Source: Hormiphora californensis
Lineage: Eukaryota > Ctenophora > Tentaculata > Cydippida > Pleurobrachiidae
DNA length: 64,000 nt
Assembly: GCA_020137815.1 (NCBI GenBank)
Contig: CM035354.1
Span: forward strand, 6,338,015-6,402,014
Direction of reading: 5' to 3'
Under the pieces are notes generated by a model. It saw nothing but the letters and a program-made list of their open reading frames with translations. It ran no database searches and had not been told where the DNA came from. This document shows, in pieces, positions 10,808-22,552 of the stretch (position 1 is its first letter; every line of letters starts with the position of its first letter). The position numbers and the translations under genes were made by a program.

Positions 10808-12942
10808 ACTCATTGCATCATGTTTACCTCTGGCTGGTGCGGCTGTGTGTAATCGAAGGGTTGAGCGGAGAAGGACAGGGGCATCTTGCGGTGGTGAGAG
10901 AGAGACAGAATGCTGTGAGGTGAAGGAAACAGTTTGTTGGGACTCGCACTTGACATCCCGTTGTAACTTCTGAAAAAGGGGGGATTTAGTTTGGGAAGAG
11001 CGAGGGATTTAGGGGGGATTTAGTTAGGGAAGAGAGGGATTTAGTTAGGGAGAGGGGTTTATTAGGGGGTGCAAATAGGAGCGTAAAGTTCCTGATATGG
11101 CAGGGTGATATTATTGGGGGGGGGGGGGGGGGGTGCAGCCCCAAAAAAATTCAAACTTTTTCCGAAACCCAGGGTATGGTTGGTTTTTTTTTGGTCGTTT
11201 TTGGTTGAAATTTCTTTGATTTTTTTTGGTCGTTTTTGATTTTTTTTGATCGTTTTTGATTTTTTTTGAATTTTTTTGATCGTTTTTGAATTTTTTTGAT
11301 CGTTTTTGATTTTTTTTGATTGTTTAATGTTGAACAAAAAGTTCAAAAAAAATCAAAAACGATCAAATAAAATCAAAAACGATCAAAAAAATTCAAAAAA
11401 AATCAAAAACGATCAAAAACGATCAAAAAAAATAAAAAAAGATCAAAAAAAATAAAAAAAGATCAAAAAAAATCAAAAAAAATCAAAAAAGATCAAAAAA
11501 AATCAAAAAAAATCAAAAACGACCAAAAAAAATCAACACTTTTGAAAATCCAGGGTATGGTTGGTTTTTTTTGGGCTGCACCCCCCCCCCCATTATTTGT
11601 TTATTAGTTAGTGGGAGAGACTCGATGAGGGTTTCACAGGGAAGAGTTACTGAGATAGAGTATATGGTAAGGATTGATCGAGGGTTGTCCCAAATTACCG
11701 ACCCTATCACCCCCCCCCTCCCCTCCCCCCTAGGGTGTGACAAACGCCCCATGATTTTTTCAAATTCATCCAATCACTCCAAATATTTTTTTGTGTGTGA
11801 GGTTCGACTTGAAATGAAATAATATGAAGTTTGAAGTCAATCGGATGTAATTAAGGGGTCGCCGATAATTAATTATGATTTTACCTGTTGCGCGAGTGAA
11901 ATTCACCGTTTAAGTGACTTCCGGGAAGTTTTGGCGTTCCTCTCGAACACTATCCGATCCGGAATGGCCATGTTTATATACAACTTATGAAGCAACATAT
12001 GGTCTAAAATGCTTAGTTTTGGAGTTATGGGCGAATAAGTGAATTTCAATTATGACGTCACGCGTGTGGGCCAAGATGCTGATTGTGGCTAATCGGGTGG
12101 CCCAAATTGATTTTTGACAAAAGGATCCGCTCCGGAATGGCCATGTTTATATACGACTTATGAAGCAACATATGGCCTAAAATGCTTAGTTTTGGCGCTA
12201 CGGGCGATTTTATGCCCAGTAAGCTACATGTCACGTGACTAAGTTATCAAACAAAAAATGGCTCCTAGCTCCAAAACTGAGCATTTTAGACCATATGTTG
12301 CTTCATAAGTCGTATATAAACATGGCCATTCCGGATCGGATGGTGTTCGAGAGGAACGCCAAAACTTCCCGGAAGTCACTTAAACGGCGAATTTCACTCG
12401 CGCAACAGGTAAAATCATAATTAATTATCGGCGACCCCTTAATTACATCCGATTGACTTCAAACTTCATATTATTTCATTTCAAGTCACACCTCACACCC
12501 AAAAAATTATTTGGAGCAATCGAAGAAGGTCGGGGCGTTTGTCACACCCTACTCCCCCCTCCCCCCTACGGGGTGTCTCGGGTGGTATCACGCCGACTCA
12601 GTGCGACGGTAATTGAGATCTTTACAAGTTACAGTAAACGATTAGACACACGGAGATAGGACCTACTAAATTTTTCAAATTGGTTGTGTTCGCCCACAGG
12701 GATGATTAAATTTTACAACAGGTTCTTCTTGAGATCGTTTTTATTGGTGCGAACGAGACGAGAAATAGGAGACGGGAGAGAGAGATTGAAAAAGAAGATA
12801 AAGAGAGAGAATAAATTAGAAAAGTGAGGGATAGAAGGAGAGGGACAAGGGTACTTTGAGTAATTACTAATCTGACTTGATGTCTGCAATTTGAACCGTG
12901 AAGGAGATGGTGGCTAAAAAGGGACAGAGAGAGAGAGAGAGT

Positions 12943-12978
<36 letters not shown>

Positions 12979-14692
12979 AAGAAAGAGAGATGGAGAGAGA
13001 AGGAAGGGGAGAGAGAAATGAGAGGAGTGATTGACAGATTGGGCTAACACCTTCCCCATGGTACACACACCACGCTAATCGAATGGCCTCCCTCCGTGCT
13101 ATTTATCACGTGACAAGCGGCCAATCATCCTCCAGGATCCCGCCCACGTGACAGCCTGTAGACCAATCAGAACACAGGGATTTAGTCACGTGATTATACA
13201 GTAGCCAATCCGACTGATAGACTACTACAGTGTCGGACATTATACATGGTAGATATTCCGTGTACTAAAAGGGTCTTCCTCTCTTTGAGGCCGGTCCCAT
13301 GATAGTAGAAGCCTCCCTGTGGCCGCGGTTTGAAGAGTGCAATTAGTCCCCCTCTAACAAAACTCACAAGCATTTATGTAAATTGTGCACTACCCCACCC
13401 AGTATAATTACCCCTCTCACCATCCCTCTCCCAAAATCTAATGTCCACCTTGTTTTTTGTCAAGCTGACCCGGGCCCTAATCAACCCTTTTTGGGGTCGG
13501 ATCAGGGTTGTTATTTTCAACACGCTCACGCAAAGATTTAAGGGAGTGGATAACAAGCCGCCACAGGCCTCTAGTCAGGGGTAAGAAGAAGCATAATATG
13601 GTCAGGGTTAACATGTTGATGTGGTCAGGGATAACATGTTAACTGCTTACCTCTGGTCAGGGAAGGGTAACATGTTCTGTTCCATCACCTTCCTTCTCAT
13701 AATGCTCTGTTGTAGCATCTCCGCTGGTAGGGGTCTCACCACCCGACCACCATTGAACCCCCCTGAGGTGGGTGACGGCTGGTGGTGTTGGTAGGTGTTA
13801 AATATGGGTGATCCTCCCTGCTGCTGCTGCATGGGTGCCTGGAACTGGTTCTGTTGTTGTTGGGGTGGCGTGGACCAACAGAGTGGGGCACCAGGGGCAG
13901 TCATAGTTGGCTGCTGTTGTTGTTGCATGGGTTTAGGAGCTGCCCACGGGTTGACAAAACCATCTGAGGATAGATGTTGTTACTTCTAACATCTAACATG
14001 GTTCAGTTGAAATGAGTTGATCTGCTAAACCCTCACAGAGCGAAATAAAATGCAGTGTGAGCTACACAAAATTAGCAGATTAAGTAGAAACAATTTAAGT
14101 AGAAACAATTTAATTAATTCAAGTTAATTACCGTTGTGACTATCATCACTGTATTTGGAGAACTGGTTAGACCATCCCAGTCCACTGTCACCGAAGGTCC
14201 TGTCGCCAGATCTGAGGGAGGGAGGGAACATGGTCAATGATTGGATGTGGGAAAAAGTTATTATCATCCGGTTAAAATTGAAGACGAAGGGGTGCTGCAG
14301 GATAGTGGTATTTTTATTGCATGGTGTAAGAGAGAGATACAGAAAGAAATAATAGGGAGAGAACAGGAGCCGGGACGGAGGGAGATGTGAAACTTTAAAA
14401 GTATCTGACTCTCTGGGAAATTAATAGACTGTTTTTATTATCTCCACCCCCGCGACATTGTTGGTGCGAAGCCTCAATACCACATTTCCCACGGCCCCCT
14501 TCATACAGCTCCCCATTTCACAGATAACTGTCTGGTGATCATTGATCATTGGCAGTGAATGAGTGCAGAATCCACCCCCGTTATCGCAACAGTTTCCTCT
14601 TCGACAGTCAATTGAGTTGGGGGACTCCCACACACCCCCGTCTAGCCGCCTATTCACAGTCTCTCCTCTCTCTATCTCCTCTCTCTCTCTCC

Positions 14693-14737
<45 letters not shown>

Positions 14738-14967
14738 CCTCCCTCTCTCATTGATTCGCGTCAGGGTGATCTTGGTTCGGAAATAATTTGTGCATCATCA
14801 CACTTTATATTGTCACCCAATTTCCCTACCACCAGACCCCCTATATACACTTGACAGCTGGAGACCTCCCTCTCTCTCTCTCTCATCTTACCCCGGGTCC
14901 GCGTACTTGTGTGTATCACGTGTGTCTGAGGAAATTACTTGGTGGACAAAAGGAGAGAGATAGAGAG

Positions 14968-15036
<69 letters not shown>

Positions 15037-15316
15037 AAATGAGGGGCAAGGGGGCGAGAGAGTCGGAAGAGTGGGAAGCCAAGTGGTGCTGTAGTTATTA
15101 ATCAGATTTAGCTAGAACTATACACGATAAATAGAACTCTCTCTATCTCTCCCTTTCTCTCTCTCTCTACCTCTTGCACCGGGTTGTACCAAAATAAAAT
15201 ATGTACAGATTTGTACTAGTTATAATATACACGCACACCAACAGTTGCACTACGGTCCGAGTTACCAGAGCTCTCCATCTTCTGGGTGTCATCGAACAAA
15301 GATGTTTGCGATGATA

Positions 15317-15382
<66 letters not shown>

Positions 15383-18300
15383 AGATGGAAACATCGACAC
15401 CATTGATTCACGGGAGTCTGTGTATGTAGATATCCTTGAAGGATGGAGAGAATGAAAGCCAACGCAGAGAGGATGATAGAGAGAAAGAAAAGGAACACAG
15501 AGAGAATGATAGAGAGAAAGGTCTATTGACCTCCATTCTGTCTCCCCTCTTGAGCTTGATTAATACGCGACGGACTAGTGTGGGTAGCTTTTATCCCTAT
15601 TATGGCAGTCTCTCTCTCCCTCTCTCTCTCTCTCTCTCATTTACCTCACCGCTCCCCCACCGTCCCCCTTGCAGGTAAAAGGGCTTATTCAGAGAGAAAA
15701 TGTTTTCGAAAATGAAGAAAATAAAATAAAAAGGGCCCGAATAAAATTGTGCGAAAACTTTTCGCCGAAAAGGACTAAAATCGAACAGATCACTGATCAG
15801 TCGACTATCATACAAGATATTAAAAAGGGAACATGGTACTTACAGTACACTTCCAACAGGGGTGGGCGACTTGATCGGATCGTCATCAAACAATTGAGAG
15901 AGGATGTTGTGGGCGATGTGCTCACTATTCCCGTTAGCGCCCCACATCTGGTAGCCACTACTGAAAATATCAGCCTGAAAAACAGAGAGTTATGTTAGTT
16001 GGTGGTATATTTGGAATTTCAAACTTGGGGAAAGAAAAAGACAGGCTGGATGTTTCATGGCATATGTGCGGGGGTAGAGTATAAAGGAAGAAGAAACCCA
16101 CTACTACTACAGACAGTTCCTGCGCATATAATAAACATAATAAGGGGCTACTGAAGCTGATACTCGGTACCATCACTATCAAAACACACCGCCCTCTTCA
16201 ACAACCCATATTATCATTCCTCCTGGCTCCTCTGGCCCGCTCCTACTAAAATTGTTGAGCTGACAGTGTCAGACGACCCAATCTCCTAGATATATCTCTG
16301 TATCATTAACCCTTTAAGGGCGAGAAGGATTGGCTCGATAGATTTTTCTAATTTTTTGTTTATAAGTAGATATTATTACCACAAACTACCTCGAAAAAGA
16401 AATTTGAAGTTTCGACATGTAGTTTTTGCTGGGCCCAATGTGTCATATATGACTCTATCGTCCGTAAGGGAATTCTAGTAACAAATGTCATTTGTGCAAA
16501 AGTATGGGTCCAATAGTCAAATTTTATGCTTTGAGGCAGTCTATGGCTATAATTTCTACAATCTTGAACGGTTTTTACTAGAAAAATACCCCAAATTCTA
16601 CATTTTGTATCATATATGACTCTATCGTCCCAATTGGTAAATTCTCCAAAAACATCCATAACTCGGGCTAGAAAAGGAGCTAAGAGTCAAATCAGGGCAC
16701 TAAACTGTGTAGAATCATCGCATTAGTGGGGGTAGAGCACATATTTAGGTCGCTATCTTGCCCCCTAATTGAGATAATTGGATAATTAGCCAATTATCTG
16801 TCCCGCGCATGCTAAAAAATGAAACTTTGCTTTGGGAAGGAGTTATGAGGCAAATGGGGGCACTAAAATGTGTAGAATCATCACATTAGTGAGGTTAGAG
16901 CACACATCTAGGTCTCTATCTAGACCCCTAATTGAGATAATTGGATAATTAGCTAATTAGTTGCCCTCCAGCGCTAAAAAATAAATTTTGGCGGAGTATA
17001 CAAGACAAATGGGGTCACTAAAATGTGTAAAATCGTCGCCTTACTGGGGGCAGAGCACATAGCTGAGTTTCTATTCCCGCTCCTAATTGAGATAATTGGA
17101 TAATTAGCTAATTGACGGTTGCATAATGCCCCCTTTTCACCATATACCGTGGTTTCTGGCTAATCCTGAGCTCTTTTGTTCAATCTAAGGATCTTTTGGC
17201 ATCCCTTTACTCCATTTGTATCACCTTTGACTCGTTTTACACAATAATATAGCACTCTATACAACCCTAGACGCCGACTTCAGCTCTGTACAACCCCCTT
17301 GCTTCATCCTACTCCTAGCTAGACCTCTCATACACCATACTAAACGCCTTCTACAGATTATCTTTATTTCCGATGGAGTTCTTGAGAAGTTTCCTTAGTG
17401 GCAAATGAGATTGTGAGAGTGATGAGGAGAAATAATGTAGGGGGAATCTAAACTGTGTGTCCAATAATAAAATGGGAAACTGTAGTACATTAGGGGTTGA
17501 ACGTCTTGTAGGAGCAATAGGATATCCCAAAAAAAATCGGTTAGGAAGGTGTAGGGATCTCGAAATTATGAGAGGTCTAGGATTAAGCAAGAGGGTTCTA
17601 AAGAGCTGAAGGCGGTGTCTAGGGTTGTATAGAGTGCTATATTAGTGTGTAAAACAAGTCAAAGGTGATACAAATGGGTAAAGGGATGCTAGAAGGGCCT
17701 TAGATTGAACAAAAGAGCTCAGGATTAGCCAGAAACCACGGTATATGGTGAAAAGGGGGCATTATGCAACCGTCAATTAGCTAATTATCCAATTATCTCA
17801 ATTAGGAGCGGGAATAGAAACTCAGCTATGTGCTCTGCCCCCAAGATTTTACACATTTTAGTGCCCCCATTTGTCTTGTATACTCCGCCAAATTTTATTT
17901 TTTAGCGCTGGAGGGCAACTAATTAGCTAATTATCCAATTATCTCAATTAGGGGTCTAGATAGAGACCTAGATGTGTGCTCTAACCTCACTAATGTGATG
18001 ATTCTACACATTTTAGTGCCCCCATTTGCCTCATAACTCCTTCCCAAAGCAAAGTTTCATTTATTAGCATGCGCAGGACAGATAATTGGCTAATTATCCA
18101 ATTATCTCAATTAGGGGGCAAGATAGCGACCTAAATATGTGCTCTACCCCCACTAATGCGATGATTCTACACAGTTTAGTGCCCTGATTTGACTCTTAGC
18201 TCCTTTTCTAGCCCGAGTTATGGATGTTTTTGGAGAATTTACCAATTGGGACGATAGAGTCATATATGATATAAAATGTAGAATTTGGGGTATTTTTCTA

Positions 18301-19088
18301 GTAAAAACCGTTCAAGATTGTAGAAATTATAGCCATAGACTGCCTCAAAGCATAAAATTTGACTATTGGACCCATACTTTTGCACAAATGACATTTGTTA
18401 CTAGAATTCCCTTACGGACGATAGAGTCATATATGATACAAACACTAAAACGTTAATAACTCATTCAATTTTCAATATTTTTTGATGCGGTTTTTTGCAT
18501 TCGATTTGTTATGTCAAGTAGTTTTATCCCTTCAAAGGATTATTTGTGCCCCTCAAAAACAAAAATTTGAGAGGGATTTTTAAAAAAAGGCCTAAATTAG
18601 CCTCCCGAGAAGGGCCATAAAAAAAGTTCTTCGATTTTCCGAGCAGATTTGGACGTGGTTTTGGGTTCAAAATCCCTAAAACTAGCTTGTGACAAAAAAT
18701 TAGCCACCTAGACATCATGTAGCGCCTTCCAGACGGTCTAGAATGGACCGTGTCATATATGACCTATCGCCCTCAAAGGGTTAAACCAGATATGGTTGAT
18801 AGTAGGCTGACATGTGATGATGGGTGTGCAACTTTTGTTGCTATGTGTGCGTGTGTGGGTGAGCGTGGTATAGACGGGAAATAGGGGGTGGCTGGCCCCC
18901 GAAATAGTAGGAGACATGTGGGACCTTTCTCGCCGCTTTGTACCCCTCCTTCTCTCTCTAAATATCTCATTTGGCCTCTTCCTACAACACTCACTATAAT
19001 CCCTCTATCTCCCTCTCCACATAGTAATTACACCCTATGCGGGTACCACCACCAAACGTGCTTAGTGCGACAGACAAAGAGAGAGAGA

Positions 19089-19119
<31 letters not shown>

Positions 19120-22100
19120 GAGGAGAGACTTAGGAGGAGGATGAGGAGAGCCCGAGATATGTGAGACGAAGACGGAGAGAGAGAGGAAGGGAGAACGAAA
19201 GTTGTAGCGAGGAGTGTAGTAGAGGATAGGGACGAAAAGGGGAAGAATAGAGGGTAGAGGAGGAGAGTGAGAGAAAATAAGGAAGAGAGAGAGAGGAAAG
19301 GATATGAATAGAGGGGTAGAGAGGAGGAAAGTAGAGGCAATATAGAGGAGGAGTAAAAAAGGTTCCCTATGTATGGTGCGGTTGAGCGGGGAAGAAGAAA
19401 AGGGGAGGAAAGAGGTGAGAGATAAACCGAATACGATTTTTTACAGACTGGAGTGGCCGGGATGGACCGGGAGGGAAAGAGAAGAAGGGGGACAAAGAGA
19501 GAATAACATGAATCTTTAGAGACAAAAAGGGTTCCACCGCAGTGGTAAACTAAGAGAAAAAGGGGTGAAAATTTAGGGCAAATGAGACAGAGAGAATACG
19601 CCGAAAATTACACAAACACCCCAATTTCTATGTTGTACAACCCTAAAAAGGGGCCAACAAAAACCCTTCTAAACTTGGGGGGGGTCCCTTTTCCCGGGGG
19701 GGGGGGGGGGGGGAAAAAAAAAAAAAAAAATTTTGAGGGGGAGTAACTGTTCGATTAATTCTTCCATACCACCCTCAGTTCTTATGTTGCTTGACTAAAC
19801 TGACTAAACCCAATAACCATAAAAACCCTTCTACTTTTCCCCTTCTCATTCGCCCACTTTTTAAAGAGTGGCGGGAGATCAAGAGTGGGGAGAGGCGAGC
19901 TAATGATTGATTCCCCTCAGGGCTAATAAACATGCTCCAAACATTATGCGTGTTTATAGCCCTCAGGGGGAGGGTGGTCTCGAGTCACCGTCCCCGAAAT
20001 GAAGTTAGAGACGGGGAAATTAAAGTGAGAACTCAAAAGATGGCCGGGGGTTGAAAAATGAAAGTGAGATCTGGAAAGATGGGATTAGAAAATGAAGACA
20101 CCTAGGGGTTTTGGAGAAAAGAAGAAAACAGTTGTCCCGATTGACCCTATAATAGTAGTGGGGACGAGAGAGAGGACTGGTTACACACTTATAATAACAG
20201 AGAGATCACACCTGTTCCCTGCAAGTGTTCCTTTGAGTAGCACACACACACGCAGACAGTGTAGCAACAGTGAGTCTCCCTCTATTTCTCTGTCTCACTC
20301 CCCGGCCCCCCTCTCTCTCTCTCTCTTAGCAACCTTTTCAAGTAGACACATAGCTGTCCAGTAAAGTTATTGTCAACCCCCACCAACACACAGTGCATCA
20401 TTCCCCCTCTCTCTCACCAATCAGGTGTTCTAATAACAATGTTATCCCCGGCTCCAGTCAGCTCGTCAGACCCCACCGAACCATTAAACCCCTGGTAGTG
20501 CAACACCATGTGAGTTACTCCCCAATCATAACGGAGCCTACTTCTTTTCACCGCCGCCGCCGCCGCAGAGACGATTGAGACCACCGAAAGGTAATACGAA
20601 ACATTGGCATGCAATATCTGACAGCGATTAAACCATATATGGGATACCCCCCTTCTCTCGATGAAACACCACCACCCCCCACACTGCTCTAGCCACTCAA
20701 TCTCCTAAAGATGTCTTTCAATCTCTCACTCTCTCCCTTTATTCCTCTCTCACTCTTTCCTTCTCCCTCTCCCTCTCTATCTGACTGGAGTGAGATGTGC
20801 TTTACACACACAAGGTTCAATCATAGGACCACTGTACTCTACAGGATATATCAGGAGCGTCATATCACGTGTATTTACGGAGCAAGCCAGCCGGGAAATG
20901 ATGAAGGGAGAAAAGAGCTTAGGAGAGGGAAAGAGAGAAGAAAAGAAGAGAGAGAAAGAGAGAGAGAGCGAGAGAGAGAGAGAGAGCGAGGGGGAAGAGA
21001 GAAAGATAGAGGAAAAGAAGAAGAGAGAGCGGAAGGGGAAAATAGTACAGATCTGCGGTCATCACTCCCTTTGGGACACCTAGGTAGCAAGCATAAACAT
21101 AAGAAAGATAGAGAGAGGGAAATGACAGAGAAAAAGAGGGGACAGAGGGTGTGTTCCTAATTCCATTACCCCAGAAAGAGAGGAGTGAGTTGAAAGACGA
21201 TCTAATTTCACGCCCAATTTGCTATCAAGGGGGTGTGGAAGGAAACCTTTGACTGTCAGTGACACCGGAAACGGGAAACACTCACTCACATTCTCCCTCC
21301 TCGTGAAACCTGTCAAAGCCCAATTACCAAACTACACCCCAAAATAATAAAGAAACCCAAAATTGCAGAGAGAGGTTAAGATGTGATTTGGGCGGGGATT
21401 TATGTGGTGAACAATGGAGATGAGGAATAATACATTGCACCAACATACACTTATAGAAGAAAGAGGGTGTCGGAGAGAGAGATGAAGAGAAAAGGGAGTG
21501 AGAGATAGAAAGAGAAAATAGAGAAGGAGAGAGAGGGGAGGGTAGAAGAGAAAGAGGGGGAGAGTGTTACTCTTCCCCTAAGGTATTGTGTACAGATCGA
21601 GCTAGCGGAAACATACACATTGATTGGAATCAACAAAGGGAGAGAATCGGAAAATAAAAAAGATAGAAAGATACTTAGAAAGATAGAAAGATAGAGGGTT
21701 ACTTTACCTTGTCTCCGTCGAAGCTCTCATCGGAGGGTTCATCCTGGGGGCTGGAACAGTATCCTGAGCTGATTGAACTGGTACCACTGAACATACTTTT
21801 CAACTGAAGGGAGAGATGGGCTGTTAAAATCAGTATTCTGGGTGAGATAGAGATCTCCTAAAAGGGATTCTGTTTCAGGGAATCAGGGTCATATCAGTAT
21901 GTGGTCGATAGATTTGTCTACAAAAAACAAAAGAATATATTGATACGAGTATTGAGTAGGTTGATTAGTTCAGATTACCGATGTAAACAGATAAGAGAGT
22001 TAAGAGGGAAATGTATATTATGATGGTTTAGGAAATATCAGTTTTTAGAAAATACCCATTATGGGCTGGGCGACCATTTTATGCAAAGGAATATGTGCCT

Positions 22101-22269
22101 CAAGAGAGAACGATAGGAGGAAGAGATACTCAAACAGAGAATTTGAACTATAGCATAGTTTTAAATAGACATGGGACTGAACTTCAAAAAAACATCAAAA
22201 ACATACACTTACATCACTGGTAAAGGTGTCTGGTGACAAACTTTGTTGACTGGCTGCAGTGAGCATCAT
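9525..22269 (-). CDS. MEIOC-like protein (meiosis-specific coiled-coil family)
   Basis: Ten exons read on the minus strand in consistent phase and give 432 residues: 22269-22213, 21803-21708, 15974-15844, 14211-14132, 13963-13651, 10969-10828, 10648-10565, 10191-10069, 9959-9797 and 9634-9525. Residues 1-273 are low complexity, Ser/Gln/Pro-rich with poly-Q runs. Residues about 274-425 form a conserved helical domain: STIESCWSELLQLNREEKK, FQKPVPQLP, IKSFIEGIEV and LISALELYSRNTKQIRSNLY. Order and spacing match the C-terminal domain of MEIOC (ECYSQW..., PRLP..., SWLEAI..., ARTALW...). In mammals MEIOC binds YTHDC2 and sustains the meiotic programme. It is much shorter than vertebrate MEIOC. Intron 2 spans 5.7 kb and contains a foldback transposon, so an exon could have been missed. 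The domain match is from memory of the family, hence moderate confidence. Confidence 0.6.
10746..10806. repeat. (GA)n microsatellite in MEIOC-like intron
   Basis: A pure GA dinucleotide run of about 60 bp. Confidence 0.95.
11113..11590. repeat. Low-complexity foldback with G/C-tract ends
   Basis: A poly-G run and GTGCAGCCCCAAAAAAA at the left are mirrored by TTTTTTGGGCTGCACCCCCC at the right. Between them lie tandem TTTTTGATCGTTTTTGAT units on one side and their complement on the other. It lies in a MEIOC-like intron and may be an amplified inverted repeat rather than a classical transposon. Confidence 0.7.
11731..12551. mobile_element. Foldback element with about 300-bp arms
   Basis: TAGGGTGTGACAAACGCCCC at the left matches GGGGCGTTTGTCACACCCTA at the right. 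The arms continue inward through GGTCGCCGATAATTAATTA and ATCCGGAATGGCCATGTTTA. A second partial tandem copy of the latter motif sits in the loop near 12126. There is no transposase frame and no unambiguous target duplication because both flanks are C-rich. Confidence 0.8.
12929..12985. repeat. (GA)n tract in MEIOC-like intron
   Basis: A GA-rich tract within a longer purine-rich stretch (about 12760-13025). Confidence 0.85.
14665..15380. repeat. Cluster of CT and GA microsatellites
   Basis: CT tracts lie at about 14665-14750 and 14865-14885, and GA tracts at about 14967-15040 and 15324-15377. All are in one MEIOC-like intron. Opposite-strand CT and GA tracts could pair in a transcript. Confidence 0.9.
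16310..18780. mobile_element. piggyBac-like foldback element (2.5 kb, TTAA flanks)
   Basis: TTAA at 16306-16309 and 18781-18784 bracket termini CCCTTTAAGGGCGA and its near complement TCGCCCTCAAAGGG. CCC/GGG next to TTAA is typical of piggyBac-type ends. Inner arms of about 900 bp (about 16445-17340 and 17600-18440) are near-perfect inverted copies. They contain repeated blocks such as AATTGAGATAATTGGATAAT. No transposase is encoded; matching open frames at 16360-16659 (minus) and 18220-18456 (plus) are the same arm sequence read twice. It lies in intron 2 of the MEIOC-like gene. Confidence 0.88.
18785..21707. other. Intron 2 remainder of the MEIOC-like gene
   Basis: This is purine-rich low-complexity sequence with GA tracts near 19078-19120 and 20940-21000 and no supported exon. 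At 19676-19735 there is a run of G, then C, then a long G run followed by a long A run. Together with the degraded look of 19540-19740, this suggests poor base calling or an assembly join. Confidence 0.6.
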
Positions 22270-22552
22270 GATGAAACAAAAGCGAGCGAGAGAAAGATTA
22301 ATTTGCAACCCCACTGAATCCTGAGGACCATATGCTGTCATCCAACGCGACTTTTCGCGCCCTTCCACTCCAGTCGACGTTCTTCACTCGTTGTGCGCGC
22401 GATACAACGTGATTTGCGCGTTTGATGTGCGCGGCTCAAATTTTGTAATTTTGAGTTTTTGAATCTTAAAATTTCAGAATTTCCAAACTCACAAACTTTG
22501 CCTTTCTCCTCAGTTCACACATTTTAAACTTTAGTTTCGTTCGACTGTTATC
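22270..22552. promoter_or_regulatory. Divergent promoter between the MEIOC-like gene and RPS6
   Basis: Only 283 bp separate the two start codons. The region carries several GCGC-rich motifs (TTTTCGCGCCC, GTGCGCGCGATAC, TTTGCGCGTTTG). Close to the RPS6 ATG is a pyrimidine run, CCTTTCTCCTC, that could supply the 5' terminal oligopyrimidine tract expected of a ribosomal-protein mRNA. The transcription start sites are inferred. Confidence 0.65.

Noticed and set aside
16360-16659. 99-residue frame resembling a small protein, duplicated at 18220-18456
   Set aside because: Identical arm sequence of the piggyBac-like foldback; open by chance.
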